NCBI GenBank assembly: GCA_965243265.1
Contig: CBDEUL010000010.1
Span: forward strand, 186,001-250,000
Source: Flavicella sp965243265
Lineage (GTDB): Bacteria; Bacteroidota; Bacteroidia; Flavobacteriales; Flavobacteriaceae
Reading direction: 5' to 3'
Length of the DNA: 64,000 nucleotides
Below, piece after piece: positions 43,887 to 50,760 of the stretch (position 1 is its first letter; each line of letters opens with the position of its first letter). The notes beneath the pieces are model-generated. The model was not told the origin of the DNA and did no database searches. It was given only the letters and a program-made list of their open reading frames with translations. The position numbers and the translations under genes were made by a program.

Positions 43887-44294
43887 ATGATTTTTTATAA
43901 AAAAATAAAAAAAATGATATATTTTATCATTCCAGTATGTTTAGTTACTTTACTTTATAATTCTCAAAGAAGAGCATATAGAATAAATAAATATTTCACA
44001 TCAAATGATTTAAATGTAGTCATAACTAAAATTGAACAAGCTAAAGGAAGGAAAGTTTATTTTTCTGAGTTGGATTCTTCTCTTAAAGAAAGATATTTTT
44101 ATTCAAGTAAAAGGAATCTTTTAAAACTAGAAATAAGAGATTCTATATCAAAACGAGAAGGAGTTTTAGAATTATTTAGAATTAATAATGGTAGTTATTA
44201 TTTTGTGAATAAGTATTTTATTTATGATTATTCATATTATGATTATTTTTTATCTGTATATGGTTTTCGTGATAAATCGAAAATTCTAAAATAG
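43887..44294 (+). CDS. Putative immunity-type small membrane protein of cassette 1
   Basis: The 135-residue protein has one N-terminal membrane helix (MIYFIIPVCLVTLLYNSQ) and a basic, Tyr-rich soluble part. It starts 11 bases behind cassette 1. In Rhs loci the gene behind a tip usually encodes its immunity protein, which supports that role by position only. No family was recognised. Confidence 0.5.
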   Translation: MIFYKKIKKMIYFIIPVCLVTLLYNSQRRAYRINKYFTSNDLNVVITKIEQAKGRKVYFSELDSSLKERYFYSSKRNLLKLEIRDSISKREGVLELFRINNGSYYFVNKYFIYDYSYYDYFLSVYGFRDKSKILK

Positions 44295-44298
44295 CCCC

Positions 44299-44325
44299 GC
44301 TGCCGCACGAATCCTTTCGTGTGGT
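44299..44325 (+). repeat. Hairpin repeat, left partner of cassette 2
   Basis: GCTGCCGCACGAATCC followed by TTTCGTGTGGT: a self-pairing hairpin whose reverse complement recurs with two changes at 46123-46149. The pair frames the second Rhs cassette. Confidence 0.6.
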
Positions 44326-44380
44326 AAAGGTTAACTAAAATAGAAAGCTTTTACAGTTTTCTTTTTTATTGCCCTAATTT

Positions 44381-45688
44381 TTGCACTTTCTTTTTGCTAA
44401 CAAAAGAGCAACTATTTTTACACAAGCAGTAGTTTCCGAAGTTCAAAAAAATAATGTAACTTTGGTCAAGTTCTTTTACAATGACAAAGGTTTTAGAGTA
44501 CGAAAGTTAACTTATACCAATGGAGAAATAGCAGAAGCGCAGTATTATATACGAGATGTAGCTGGTTCGGTAATTTCAATAGTAAGTCAGCCATCAGGGA
44601 TTACGACTATCGGTAATGGACCACCTTTATTATTGCCCGCTATCGTAGAGTATCCAATTTACGGAGCTAGTAGGTTAGGCGTTTACAAAAAAGGAGGCAA
44701 TACAAACTATGAGTTAACAGACCATTTAGGAAATGTACGAGCCGTAGTAACCAAAGGAAGTACGACACCTTCTATGTTTGCGGATTACTATCCCGGCGGG
44801 ATGCAAATGCCTAATCGAAATTCTTTAAACGGAAGTTACCGTTATGGATATCAAGGACAATTTGCAGAAACTGACCCAGAGACTGGAAAACCTGCATTCC
44901 AATTGAGACTGTATGATACTCGTATTAACCGTTGGTTAACTACTGATCCTTATGGACAATATTTTTCTCCATACTTGGCGATGGGTAATAGACCCAATAT
45001 GTTAGTAGACCCAGATGGTGGATGTGTAGATGAGAACGGAAATCCATGTGCTCATGGAGATGCAGGAAGTTCTACTTTAGATGGAGGAGGAAATTCATGG
45101 ACTTGGGATGGAGAAACTTGGCAGACAGATTTTGCATTCGGTTTAAATGAAGTAACAATTACTGGGCAAACCACCGATCATGCTAGGACAATGAGTAATC
45201 CTTTAGTCCAATCTATCCATCAAGCTCAGTTTGACTTTATGACACATGATGCAACAAAAGCAGCAGCTGTCGTTTTGGCACTTCCTTTTGCTTTGGAATC
45301 TATGACGACATTAGGAATAAATTCTCTTGAGGAGATGTTGATATCTGGAGGGGGGGATTTTTTTGGTCAAACATTGGCTAACGGAGGAGATTTGACTAAA
45401 GTAGATTTTGCAGATGTAGTAATTTCTACCATTTTTAAAGGAAGTACATTTACTTATGGTAGTCAAGCTTTAATTAATGGTTCTGTTGAAGATAAGGGAA
45501 TTGTATTTGAAAAATCTTTATCAGCTGCTGTTATAACAGCAGCAGGTGCTAAGGCTTCAGGTAAAATACACGGTGATATGCCTTTGAATTCCAAAAGTAT
45601 TACGAAAGTACAAGAAGTGTTGTTTAAAACATATGCAAATATTGGTTTAGGAGCTGCTACAACAGGTGTTGGTAAATTAAATGATTAA
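44381..45688 (+). CDS. Orphan Rhs C-terminal cassette 2 (5'-truncated)
   Basis: The 435-residue frame has no good start: it opens at a TTG with a few residues that do not look like Rhs, then enters a YD-repeat-like end (FFYNDKGFRVRKLTYTNGEI...YYIRDVAGSVISIV), the core (YELTDHLGNVRAVVTKGS, DYYPGGMQMPNRNSLNGSYRYGYQG, YDTRINRWLTTDPYGQYFSPYLAMGNRPNMLVDPDGG), and a tip of about 200 residues of unknown family with a helical hydrophobic region (AVVLALPFALESMTTLG). It is a longer displaced tip than cassette 1. Likely not expressed as an intact toxin unless recombined to a main Rhs gene. Confidence 0.7.
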   Translation: MHFLFANKRATIFTQAVVSEVQKNNVTLVKFFYNDKGFRVRKLTYTNGEIAEAQYYIRDVAGSVISIVSQPSGITTIGNGPPLLLPAIVEYPIYGASRLGVYKKGGNTNYELTDHLGNVRAVVTKGSTTPSMFADYYPGGMQMPNRNSLNGSYRYGYQGQFAETDPETGKPAFQLRLYDTRINRWLTTDPYGQYFSPYLAMGNRPNMLVDPDGGCVDENGNPCAHGDAGSSTLDGGGNSWTWDGETWQTDFAFGLNEVTITGQTTDHARTMSNPLVQSIHQAQFDFMTHDATKAAAVVLALPFALESMTTLGINSLEEMLISGGGDFFGQTLANGGDLTKVDFADVVISTIFKGSTFTYGSQALINGSVEDKGIVFEKSLSAAVITAAGAKASGKIHGDMPLNSKSITKVQEVLFKTYANIGLGAATTGVGKLND

Positions 45689-45695
45689 TTGTATT

Positions 45696-46055
45696 ATGGA
45701 GAAAAATATAAAACCTGCACATATAGTTGTTATTCTGATTGTAATAACTACTATTGGGCTTACAGAATATTTTAGAGCAAAAAGTGAAAAAGAATTAGCT
45801 AGTTTTGGAAAGACAACAGTATGTATCATTAATGATATTGAAGTAATTGCTAAATCTCCTCATTTTAAATACTACTTTTTTGTTGGAACAAAAAAGTTCC
45901 AAGGAAGTATTCAGAAAGGCAATAGGAGTAGGCAGTTATTAGGTCGGTATTTTATTGTTGAGTATTCAATAAAGAATCCTCAAAATAATAAGATATACTT
46001 TAAAGAAGTCACCAACAAATCCAAGATTATAAAATCAGGTTTTGAATTAAATTAA
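45696..46055 (+). CDS. Putative immunity-type small membrane protein of cassette 2
   Basis: The 119-residue protein (start ATG 45696, 7 bases behind cassette 2; a longer frame starts at 45681 inside it) has an N-terminal membrane helix (IVVILIVITTIGLTEYF) and a beta-rich soluble part with FVGTKKFQGSIQKGNRSRQLLGRYFIVEYSIKNPQNNKIYF. Its place behind an Rhs tip suggests an immunity role. No family is claimed. Confidence 0.55.
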   Translation: MEKNIKPAHIVVILIVITTIGLTEYFRAKSEKELASFGKTTVCIINDIEVIAKSPHFKYYFFVGTKKFQGSIQKGNRSRQLLGRYFIVEYSIKNPQNNKIYFKEVTNKSKIIKSGFELN

Positions 46056-46122
46056 GGTTTTAAGATATAGGAAAGCTTTTACAGAAATGTAAGAGTTTTT
46101 TATTAAGAATGTTTTGTAATAA

Positions 46123-46149
46123 ACCACACGAAAGGATTTGTGCGGTAGC
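46123..46149 (-). repeat. Hairpin repeat, right partner of cassette 2
   Basis: ACCACACGAAAGGATTTG followed by TGCGGTAGC: the reverse complement of the repeat at 44299-44325 with two changes. Confidence 0.6.
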
Positions 46150-46260
46150 TTCTGTGGTCAGTAATATAGTTTAAGGAAATAAGAAAATATAAGAAAAGCT
46201 TTTACAGAGATGTAGGAGCTTTTTTTGTTTTATAAAGTATTTAATTTAGCTCCCCGCTAG

Positions 46261-46292
46261 CGCTAGTATATACTAGTGCCGTTAGTTACAGG
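46261..46292. repeat. CTAGT stem-loop repeat, copy A
   Basis: CGCTAGTATATACTAGTGCC holds the perfect palindrome CTAGTATATACTAG, followed by GTTAGTTACAGGGA. Related copies lie at 46455-46490 and 47158-47192. Confidence 0.5.
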
Positions 46293-46302
46293 GAATACAA
46301 AA

Positions 46303-46337
46303 GCCAACTTGTTTAATTACGAGTTGGCATTTTTTTA
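46303..46337. terminator. Terminator-like hairpin in the relic region
   Basis: GCCAACT at 46303-46309 pairs with AGTTGGC at 46322-46328, followed by T-rich sequence on the plus strand. Confidence 0.5.
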
Positions 46338-46443
46338 TGGGTTTATTTGTTTTAGTAGTTCTTGAATTTTTGTGTCAGAAATAGTGTCTTTGTCGCCTTT
46401 ATTGTAAATGGAAAGAAGAATAATGTTTTCCCCTGATGGCTCT
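46335..46443 (-). pseudogene. Remnant of a RelE/HigB-like toxin gene (C-terminal end)
   Basis: On the minus strand the frame encodes EPSGENIILLSIYNKGDKDT then ISDTKIQELLKQINP and a stop. This resembles the last 30 residues of RelE/HigB-type toxins (ILLSIYDKxxxDTISDxEIxxLLKE). Upstream the frame meets a stop at the flanking CTAG repeat and no catalytic core is left. Only a fragment remains. Confidence 0.4.
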
Positions 46444-46454
46444 AGTTTGTCAGG

Positions 46455-46490
46455 CAGTCGCTAGTGCTAGTTTTTAACTAGTACCGTTTA
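46455..46490. repeat. CTAGT stem-loop repeat, copy B
   Basis: GCTAGTGCTAGTTTTTAACT then AGTACCGTTTATGAG: same plan as copy A (46261) with loop change. Confidence 0.45.
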
Positions 46491-46597
46491 TGAGTAAGCT
46501 ATTCTAGTAAAACAATAAAAAGTAAAGTTTTTACATATGTGTAGGAGCTTTATTTATTTTATAGAAAATATTAATAAATATCATCTCATTGTGTTTG

Positions 46598-46629
46598 AGT
46601 ACTTTTTTAAGTACTTTTCGCTATCTTTG
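46598..46629 (+). promoter_or_regulatory. Promoter and operator of the yefM/yoeB-like operon
   Basis: AGTACTT-TTTT-AAGTACT (46598-46615) is a perfect 7-bp inverted repeat, resembling the paired hexamer operators of YefM. It is followed by TATCTTTG (46622-46629), an exact -7 element, and after only 4 bases by ATG 46634. The antitoxin likely binds here to repress its own operon. Confidence 0.65.
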
Positions 46630-46633
46630 TATT

Positions 46634-46882
46634 ATGGAAACAGTAAATTATACAGACTTTCGTTCAAATCTAAAGCATTGGTTCGATAAAGTGATCAATG
46701 ATGTAAGTGATATAATTATCAAGCGTAAAAACGGTAAAGACCTCGTTTTAATATCATTGGATGAATACAATTCGTTAAAGGAAACAACTTATCTGCTAAC
46801 AGGAAAAAACAGAGATATTTTATTAAACTCTATCAAAGAACTGGAAGCAGAAAAGGGTCTAGAAAAAGACTTAATTGAATAG
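46634..46882 (+). CDS. YefM/Phd-family antitoxin
   Basis: The start ATG 46634 lies 4 bases behind a -7 element, so the message is probably leaderless; upstream extensions of the frame run into the promoter. The 82-residue protein shows METVNYTDFRSNLKHWFDKVINDVSDIIIKRKNGKDLVLISLDEYNSLKETTYLL, the Phd/YefM DNA-binding fold, and an acidic toxin-binding tail. It neutralises the YoeB-like toxin encoded right behind it and autoregulates the operon. Confidence 0.85.
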   Translation: METVNYTDFRSNLKHWFDKVINDVSDIIIKRKNGKDLVLISLDEYNSLKETTYLLTGKNRDILLNSIKELEAEKGLEKDLIE

Positions 46883-47143
46883 ATGAAATTAACTTGGTCT
46901 ACTTCTTCTTGGGAAGATTATTTGTATTGGCAGAAAGTTGATAAGAAAATAGTAAAACGAGTTAATGAACTCATTAAAAGTTGTATGCGAACACCTTTTG
47001 AAGGTATAGGAAAACCCGAAGCTTTAAAAGGAGATTTGCAAGGTTATTGGTCAAGACGAATAACATCAGAACATCGATTGGTTTACAAATATGAAAATGA
47101 CCAATTATTAATTGCAGCTTGTCGTTATCATTATGGAAAGTAA
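46883..47143 (+). CDS. yoeB: YoeB-family toxin (ribosome-dependent mRNA endonuclease)
   Basis: The 86-residue protein starts directly behind the antitoxin stop. All catalytic residues match E. coli YoeB numbering: Glu46 (GKPEAL), Arg65 (SEHRLVY), His83 and Tyr84 (CRYHYGK). YoeB binds the ribosome and cuts mRNA after translation start. The toxin thus looks active and is kept in check by the partner antitoxin. Confidence 0.9.
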   Translation: MKLTWSTSSWEDYLYWQKVDKKIVKRVNELIKSCMRTPFEGIGKPEALKGDLQGYWSRRITSEHRLVYKYENDQLLIAACRYHYGK

Positions 47144-47157
47144 AATCCCCTGTGATG

Positions 47158-47192
47158 GTCCTAGTTTGTAATTAGTGCCGTTAGCTACTGGG
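47158..47192. repeat. CTAGT stem-loop repeat, copy C
   Basis: GGTCCTAGTTTGTAATTAGT then GCCGTTAGCTACTGGGA: a worn copy of the motif at 46261 and 46455, just behind the toxin gene. Confidence 0.45.
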
Positions 47193-47302
47193 ACAGAAAT
47201 AATACAAAAAACTACTTTATTAATTTAGAGTAGTTTTTTTCATTTTTAAGAATACTTTACTAATGTTAGTAGTACGTGTTATTAAATGAATTAGAGTTAT
47301 AT

Positions 47303-47377
47303 GCCCTTCGACAGGCTCAGAGCTCGAGTTTTAAATAGTTTTATTTGTTAGGTATAAGTAGGCTGAGCCTGTCGAAG
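47303..47377. repeat. Inverted pair of CTTCGACAGGCTCAG repeats
   Basis: GCCCTTCGACAGGCTCAG (47303-47320) and its inverse GGCTGAGCCTGTCGAAG (47361-47377) face each other across 40 bases and can form a long stem. They precede the GIY-YIG gene. Confidence 0.75.
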
Positions 47378-47420
47378 CCTGATTTGATGAAACCTTTCAA
47401 TTTTGTATTTTGGTATAGCT

Positions 47421-47714
47421 ATGAAAGGATACACTTATATATTGCTGTGTAGTAATGGAAGTTATTATACGGGAAGCACTAAAAATTTAGAAAGAAGATT
47501 TGAAGAGCATTTAGCAGGAAAAGGAGCTAAGCATACTCGAAAGTACGTACCAATAAAAATATTGTATTATGAGGAGTATGATCGTATAGATATTGCTTTT
47601 TATAGAGAAAAACAGATACAAGGTTGGAGTAGGAAAAAGAAAGAGGCTTTGATGAGTAACAGGTTGGAGGAGCTGGTGAAGTACTCTAAAAATTATTCAG
47701 AGTTTAAAAGTTAG
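47421..47714 (+). CDS. Single-domain GIY-YIG nuclease
   Basis: The start ATG 47421 gives 97 residues: MKGYTYILLCSNGSYYTGSTKNLERRFEEHLAGKGAKHTRKYVPIKILYYEEY. The GIY-YIG motif appears as YIL...YYTGS, with catalytic Arg in LERRFEEH and Glu in FYREKQIQGW. This is the short UPF0213/YhbQ-type family; no DNA-binding tail is present. The gene is bracketed by four copies of the CTTCGACAGGCTCAG repeat. Confidence 0.85.
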   Translation: MKGYTYILLCSNGSYYTGSTKNLERRFEEHLAGKGAKHTRKYVPIKILYYEEYDRIDIAFYREKQIQGWSRKKKEALMSNRLEELVKYSKNYSEFKS

Positions 47715-47733
47715 CCCTTCGACAGGCTCAGGG
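47714..47733 (+). repeat. CTTCGACAGGCTCAG repeat at the nuclease stop codon
   Basis: GCCCTTCGACAGGCTCAGGG starts at the last base of the GIY-YIG stop codon. Same orientation as the copy at 47303. Confidence 0.75.
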
Positions 47734-47790
47734 TTCGGGAGGTAAATTGTGTATTCTGTTTTTTGAAAGGTAGCTATGTTGGAGTTTGTT

Positions 47791-47815
47791 GCCTTTCGAC
47801 AAGCTCAGGGCTCGG
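47791..47815 (+). repeat. CTTCGACAAGCTCAG repeat, diverged copy
   Basis: GCCTTTCGACAAGCTCAGGG, followed by CTCGG: a copy with two changes. Fourth member of the group around the GIY-YIG gene. Confidence 0.7.
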
Positions 47816-47936
47816 AGGTAAATTATAGATTTAATTAAAAAGCTAACATGTTAACTATTTGTAAATGAGTTTTTAATTTTATTTGTTAAAAAAATGATAA
47901 AAAGAACAGTTTTACTGTTTAATAGAAAAAATAACT

Positions 47937-47958
47937 TATATTTGTTGTATATACAACA
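47937..47958 (+). promoter_or_regulatory. Promoter and palindromic operator of marR-yceI
   Basis: TATATTTG (47937-47944) is an exact -7 element and overlaps TGTTGTATATACAACA (47943-47958), a perfect 16-bp palindrome. A further half-site GTTGTAT follows at 47960-47966. A MarR dimer would bind here and block its own transcription. Confidence 0.65.
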
Positions 47959-47983
47959 GTTGTATAGGGTTTAGTTGAAGTGT

Positions 47984-48427
47984 ATGAAATCAGAAAATGT
48001 TTTTTTAGATCAAAAATTAGTTGTGAACCTGTTAACAACGAGTAGTTGGATAAATGAAAAGGTGAATGATTTTTTTAAAAAATACGAGTTATCACAGCAG
48101 CAATACAATGTATTGCGTATTTTAAGAGGTAAAAAAGGAGTGCCAGCAAACCTGTCAGATATTCAACAGCGAATGATATCACCTATGAGTAATACCACAA
48201 GGCTTATAGAAAAATTACGACAAAAAGAGCTAGTAACTCGTTATGAGTGTAAAGAGAATAGACGTAAAATAGAAATATTAATAACAAAAAGAGGATTACA
48301 ATTATTAAATACCATAGATCCAGTACTTATTAAATACGAAACAGAAATATTAAAACAATTAGAAGTACCAGAAAAACAACAATTAGAAATACTATTAAAT
48401 AAATTAAGAACTAAACAATTAAAATAA
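47984..48427 (+). CDS. MarR family transcriptional regulator
   Basis: ATG 47984 gives 147 residues. The winged-helix core is ELSQQQYNVLRILRGKKGVPANLSDIQQRMISPMSNTTRLIEKLRQKELVTRYECKENRRKIEILITKRG, complete with the wing DNRR-type turn (ENRRK). MarR proteins are dimeric repressors released by small ligands. It is followed after 6 bases by a yceI-like gene, a frequent pair in flavobacteria. Confidence 0.9.
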   Translation: MKSENVFLDQKLVVNLLTTSSWINEKVNDFFKKYELSQQQYNVLRILRGKKGVPANLSDIQQRMISPMSNTTRLIEKLRQKELVTRYECKENRRKIEILITKRGLQLLNTIDPVLIKYETEILKQLEVPEKQQLEILLNKLRTKQLK

Positions 48428-48433
48428 ACAAAC

Positions 48434-49018
48434 ATGAAAACAACAGCAATGAAATCAACTTTGGCAATTTTAGCAATTGCATTTGTAACATTTTCTTTTA
48501 CAGCTATTAAAACAGACACAAAAGAAGTAAAAACAGCAGAAAGCACCATTAACTGGGTAGGAGAAAAAGTTACAGGAAAACACGAAGGAACGATCAATTT
48601 AAAAGAGGGACATTTAGATTTTAAAAAGGACAAACTAGTAGGGGGGGCTTTTGTAGTAGATATGGAATCAATTAATGTAACAGATTTAACAGGATCTTAC
48701 AAACAAAAATTAGAAGGACATTTAAAAAGCGATGACTTTTTTGGAGTAGCAAAGCACAAAACAGCAACGTTGGTAATTACCAAAGTAACGGAAGATGATG
48801 ATGAAAATGAGTACGATGTAGAGGGAGAGCTTACAATTAAAGGAATTACAGAAAATGTTTCATTTGAAATTGAAATAGAAGGAAACACAGCTACAGCAGA
48901 ATTGGAAGTTGACAGAACTAAATACGGAATCCGTTACGGATCGGCAAGTTTTTTCAACGACTTAAAAGACAAAGCAATTGACAATGAGTTTGATTTAGAT
49001 GTGGTTTTAAAATTCTAA
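48434..49018 (+). CDS. YceI family periplasmic protein
   Basis: The 194-residue protein has a signal peptide (residues 1-25) and the YceI lipocalin-like fold: STINWVGEKVTGKHEGTINLKEGHLDF, SDDFFGVAKHKTATLVITKV, GELTIKGITENVSFEIEIEG, DRTKYGIRYGSASFFNDLKDKAIDNEFDLDVVLKF. YceI proteins bind isoprenoid-type lipids. Its expression is probably tied to the MarR regulator in front. Confidence 0.9.
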   Translation: MKTTAMKSTLAILAIAFVTFSFTAIKTDTKEVKTAESTINWVGEKVTGKHEGTINLKEGHLDFKKDKLVGGAFVVDMESINVTDLTGSYKQKLEGHLKSDDFFGVAKHKTATLVITKVTEDDDENEYDVEGELTIKGITENVSFEIEIEGNTATAELEVDRTKYGIRYGSASFFNDLKDKAIDNEFDLDVVLKF

Positions 49019-49043
49019 AACAACACAAACTAGTAGTAAATAA

Positions 49044-49071
49044 AAAATCCTATCAAATTTGATAGGATTTT
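49044..49071. terminator. Terminator after yceI / cspA
   Basis: AAAATCCTATCAAA and its complement TTTGATAGGATTTT form a hairpin flanked by A and T runs; it serves the convergent yceI-like and cspA genes. Confidence 0.85.
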
Positions 49072-49097
49072 TGTCTTTTAAAAAGAATGTATTGTTA

Positions 49098-49289
49098 TTA
49101 AATTACTTTAACGTTTACAGCATTCATTCCTTTTCTACCTTCTTGTAATTCGAATTCTACTTCGTCACCTTCACGGATTTCATCAATTAATCCAGTGATG
49201 TGTACGAAATGTTCGTTGTTTGAATCTTCTTCAGTAATAAAACCAAAACCTTTAGTTTCATTGAAGAATTTTACTGTTCCTTTGCTCAT
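49098..49289 (-). CDS. cspA: Cold-shock protein (CspA family)
   Basis: The 63-residue protein is a complete cold-shock domain: SKGTVKFFNETKGFGFITEEDSNNEHFVHITGL, with RNP1 (KGFGFI) and RNP2 (FVHI), then EGDEVEFELQEGRKGMNAVNVKVI. It binds single-stranded nucleic acid and melts RNA structure. It is next to a RhlE-like helicase, another cold-related gene. Confidence 0.95.
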   Translation of the reverse strand: MSKGTVKFFNETKGFGFITEEDSNNEHFVHITGLIDEIREGDEVEFELQEGRKGMNAVNVKVI

Positions 49290-49361
49290 TATGTTTAATT
49301 ATGATATTATATATTATAACAAAGCTAAGCTATAAAATTTAAAATTAGCTTTTTAAGAATA

Positions 49362-50606
49362 TTATTTTTTCTCTTTTTGTTGGCCTCTTGGTTTTCTTTT
49401 AAAGTGAGGTTTCTTTTTTTGAGGCTTTTTGGGAGCCCTTTTAGGAGCTTCTGCTGTTTCTGTTGCTTCATGAGCATCTTCAATAAAAGGATGTTCGTTA
49501 ATAGTTGGAATTTTTTGAGAAATCAACTTTTGAATATCTTTTAAATAAGGCTTTTCTTCAGCAGAACAAAAAGAAACGGCAATTCCACTAGCTTGTGCTC
49601 TACCAGTTCTACCAATTCTATGAACATAGGTTTCAGGAATATTAGGCAAATCAAAATTAATAACCAATGAAAGGTCAGCAATATCAATCCCACGTGCTGC
49701 AATATCGGTTGCTATTAAAACATTTAACTCTCCATTTTTAAAGTTTTTTAAAGCACGCTGTCTAGCATTTTGAGATTTGTTTCCATGGATGGCAGCCGCA
49801 GTAATATTTGCTTTAGCCAGTTTTTTTACAACCTTATCAGCACCATGTTTAGTTCTAGAAAAAACTAAGGTAGCATCGTTTTTTCGTTCATTTAGTAGGT
49901 GAATTAAAAGAGCTGTTTTATCGGTTTTCTTTACGTAGTATAGAGCTTGCTCTATTTTTTCAGCAGTTGCCTGTTTAGGTTTTATAGTTACCTTTTGGTA
50001 GTTGTAAAGAATTTTTTCAGATAAATCAATAATGTTTCTAGGCATGGTTGCAGAGAAAAAGAGCGACTGTCTTTTCTTAGGCAATTTTGCTAAAATTTTG
50101 TTGATATCATTGATAAACCCCATGTCTAACATCTGATCGGCTTCATCTAATACAAAGTGTTCAATATGTTGTAGCGTAATAATTCTTTGTTGTATCAAAT
50201 CTAATAACCTTCCAGGAGTTGCAATTAAAATATCTACTCCGTTTTTTAAAGTAGCTACCTGTGCTGCTTGTTTTACACCACCAAAAATTACAGCATTTCT
50301 AAGCGATGTATCTTTACTGTAAGCTGTAAAATTATCGTTGATTTGTATAGCAAGTTCCCTTGTAGGAGTAATAATAAGAGCTTTAATTTTTTTAGGTCCT
50401 TTTTGAGATTTTAAATGCAATTGTTGAATAATAGGAATTGCAAAAGCAGCTGTTTTTCCTGTTCCTGTTTGTGCACAGCCCAATAAATCGGTTCCGTTTA
50501 ATAGAATTGGAATGGCTTGTTCTTGTATAGGAGAAGGTTGTGTATATCCTTTGTTTTGTAATGCCTTAAGAATAGGTGTTACAAGGTTTAAGTCTTTAAA
50601 AGTCAT
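49362..50606 (-). CDS. DEAD-box RNA helicase (RhlE-like)
   Basis: The 414-residue protein has the Q motif (PSPIQEQAIPILL), CAQTGTGKTAAF, PTRELAIQ, GRLLDL, LDEADQMLDMGF, SATMPRN, ATDIAARGIDI and HRIGRTGRA in order, followed by a basic tail (APKRAPKKPQKKKPHFKRKPRGQQKEKK). This layout is RhlE-type. The gene is followed on the minus strand by cspA. A TACCTTTG -7 element lies 17 bases before the start. Confidence 0.9.
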   Translation of the reverse strand: MTFKDLNLVTPILKALQNKGYTQPSPIQEQAIPILLNGTDLLGCAQTGTGKTAAFAIPIIQQLHLKSQKGPKKIKALIITPTRELAIQINDNFTAYSKDTSLRNAVIFGGVKQAAQVATLKNGVDILIATPGRLLDLIQQRIITLQHIEHFVLDEADQMLDMGFINDINKILAKLPKKRQSLFFSATMPRNIIDLSEKILYNYQKVTIKPKQATAEKIEQALYYVKKTDKTALLIHLLNERKNDATLVFSRTKHGADKVVKKLAKANITAAAIHGNKSQNARQRALKNFKNGELNVLIATDIAARGIDIADLSLVINFDLPNIPETYVHRIGRTGRAQASGIAVSFCSAEEKPYLKDIQKLISQKIPTINEHPFIEDAHEATETAEAPKRAPKKPQKKKPHFKRKPRGQQKEKK

Positions 50607-50760
50607 AATTTTGTATAAGTTTGCAAAGGTAGCTTTTTACATTAGAGATATTGGTTTTATCTGAAATGATTTTAAGTTTTTACAACCTATGTGTAATAAC
50701 TTGTTCTAAAAAAGAAAATTTATTTGGAAAATAGAAGAAGGTAGTATTTACAAGCTTTTG

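Larger units (their letters stand above)
46056..46633. other. Repeat-rich relic region between Rhs cassettes and toxin-antitoxin genes
   Basis: No intact gene is found. The stretch contains repeated units AAAGCTTTTACAG.AATGTA (46073, 46193, and a worn copy at 46522; another at 44346), the inverted hairpin 46123-46149, stem-loop motifs around CTAGT...ACTAGTGCCGTTAG (46261-46290, 46455-46490), a terminator (46303-46337) and a toxin gene remnant on the minus strand. It looks like layers of decayed cassette insertions. Confidence 0.6.

Noticed and set aside
48241..48633. Minus-strand frame of 130 codons across marR and yceI.
   Set aside because: It spans two well-supported genes on the other strand and has no recognisable domain.
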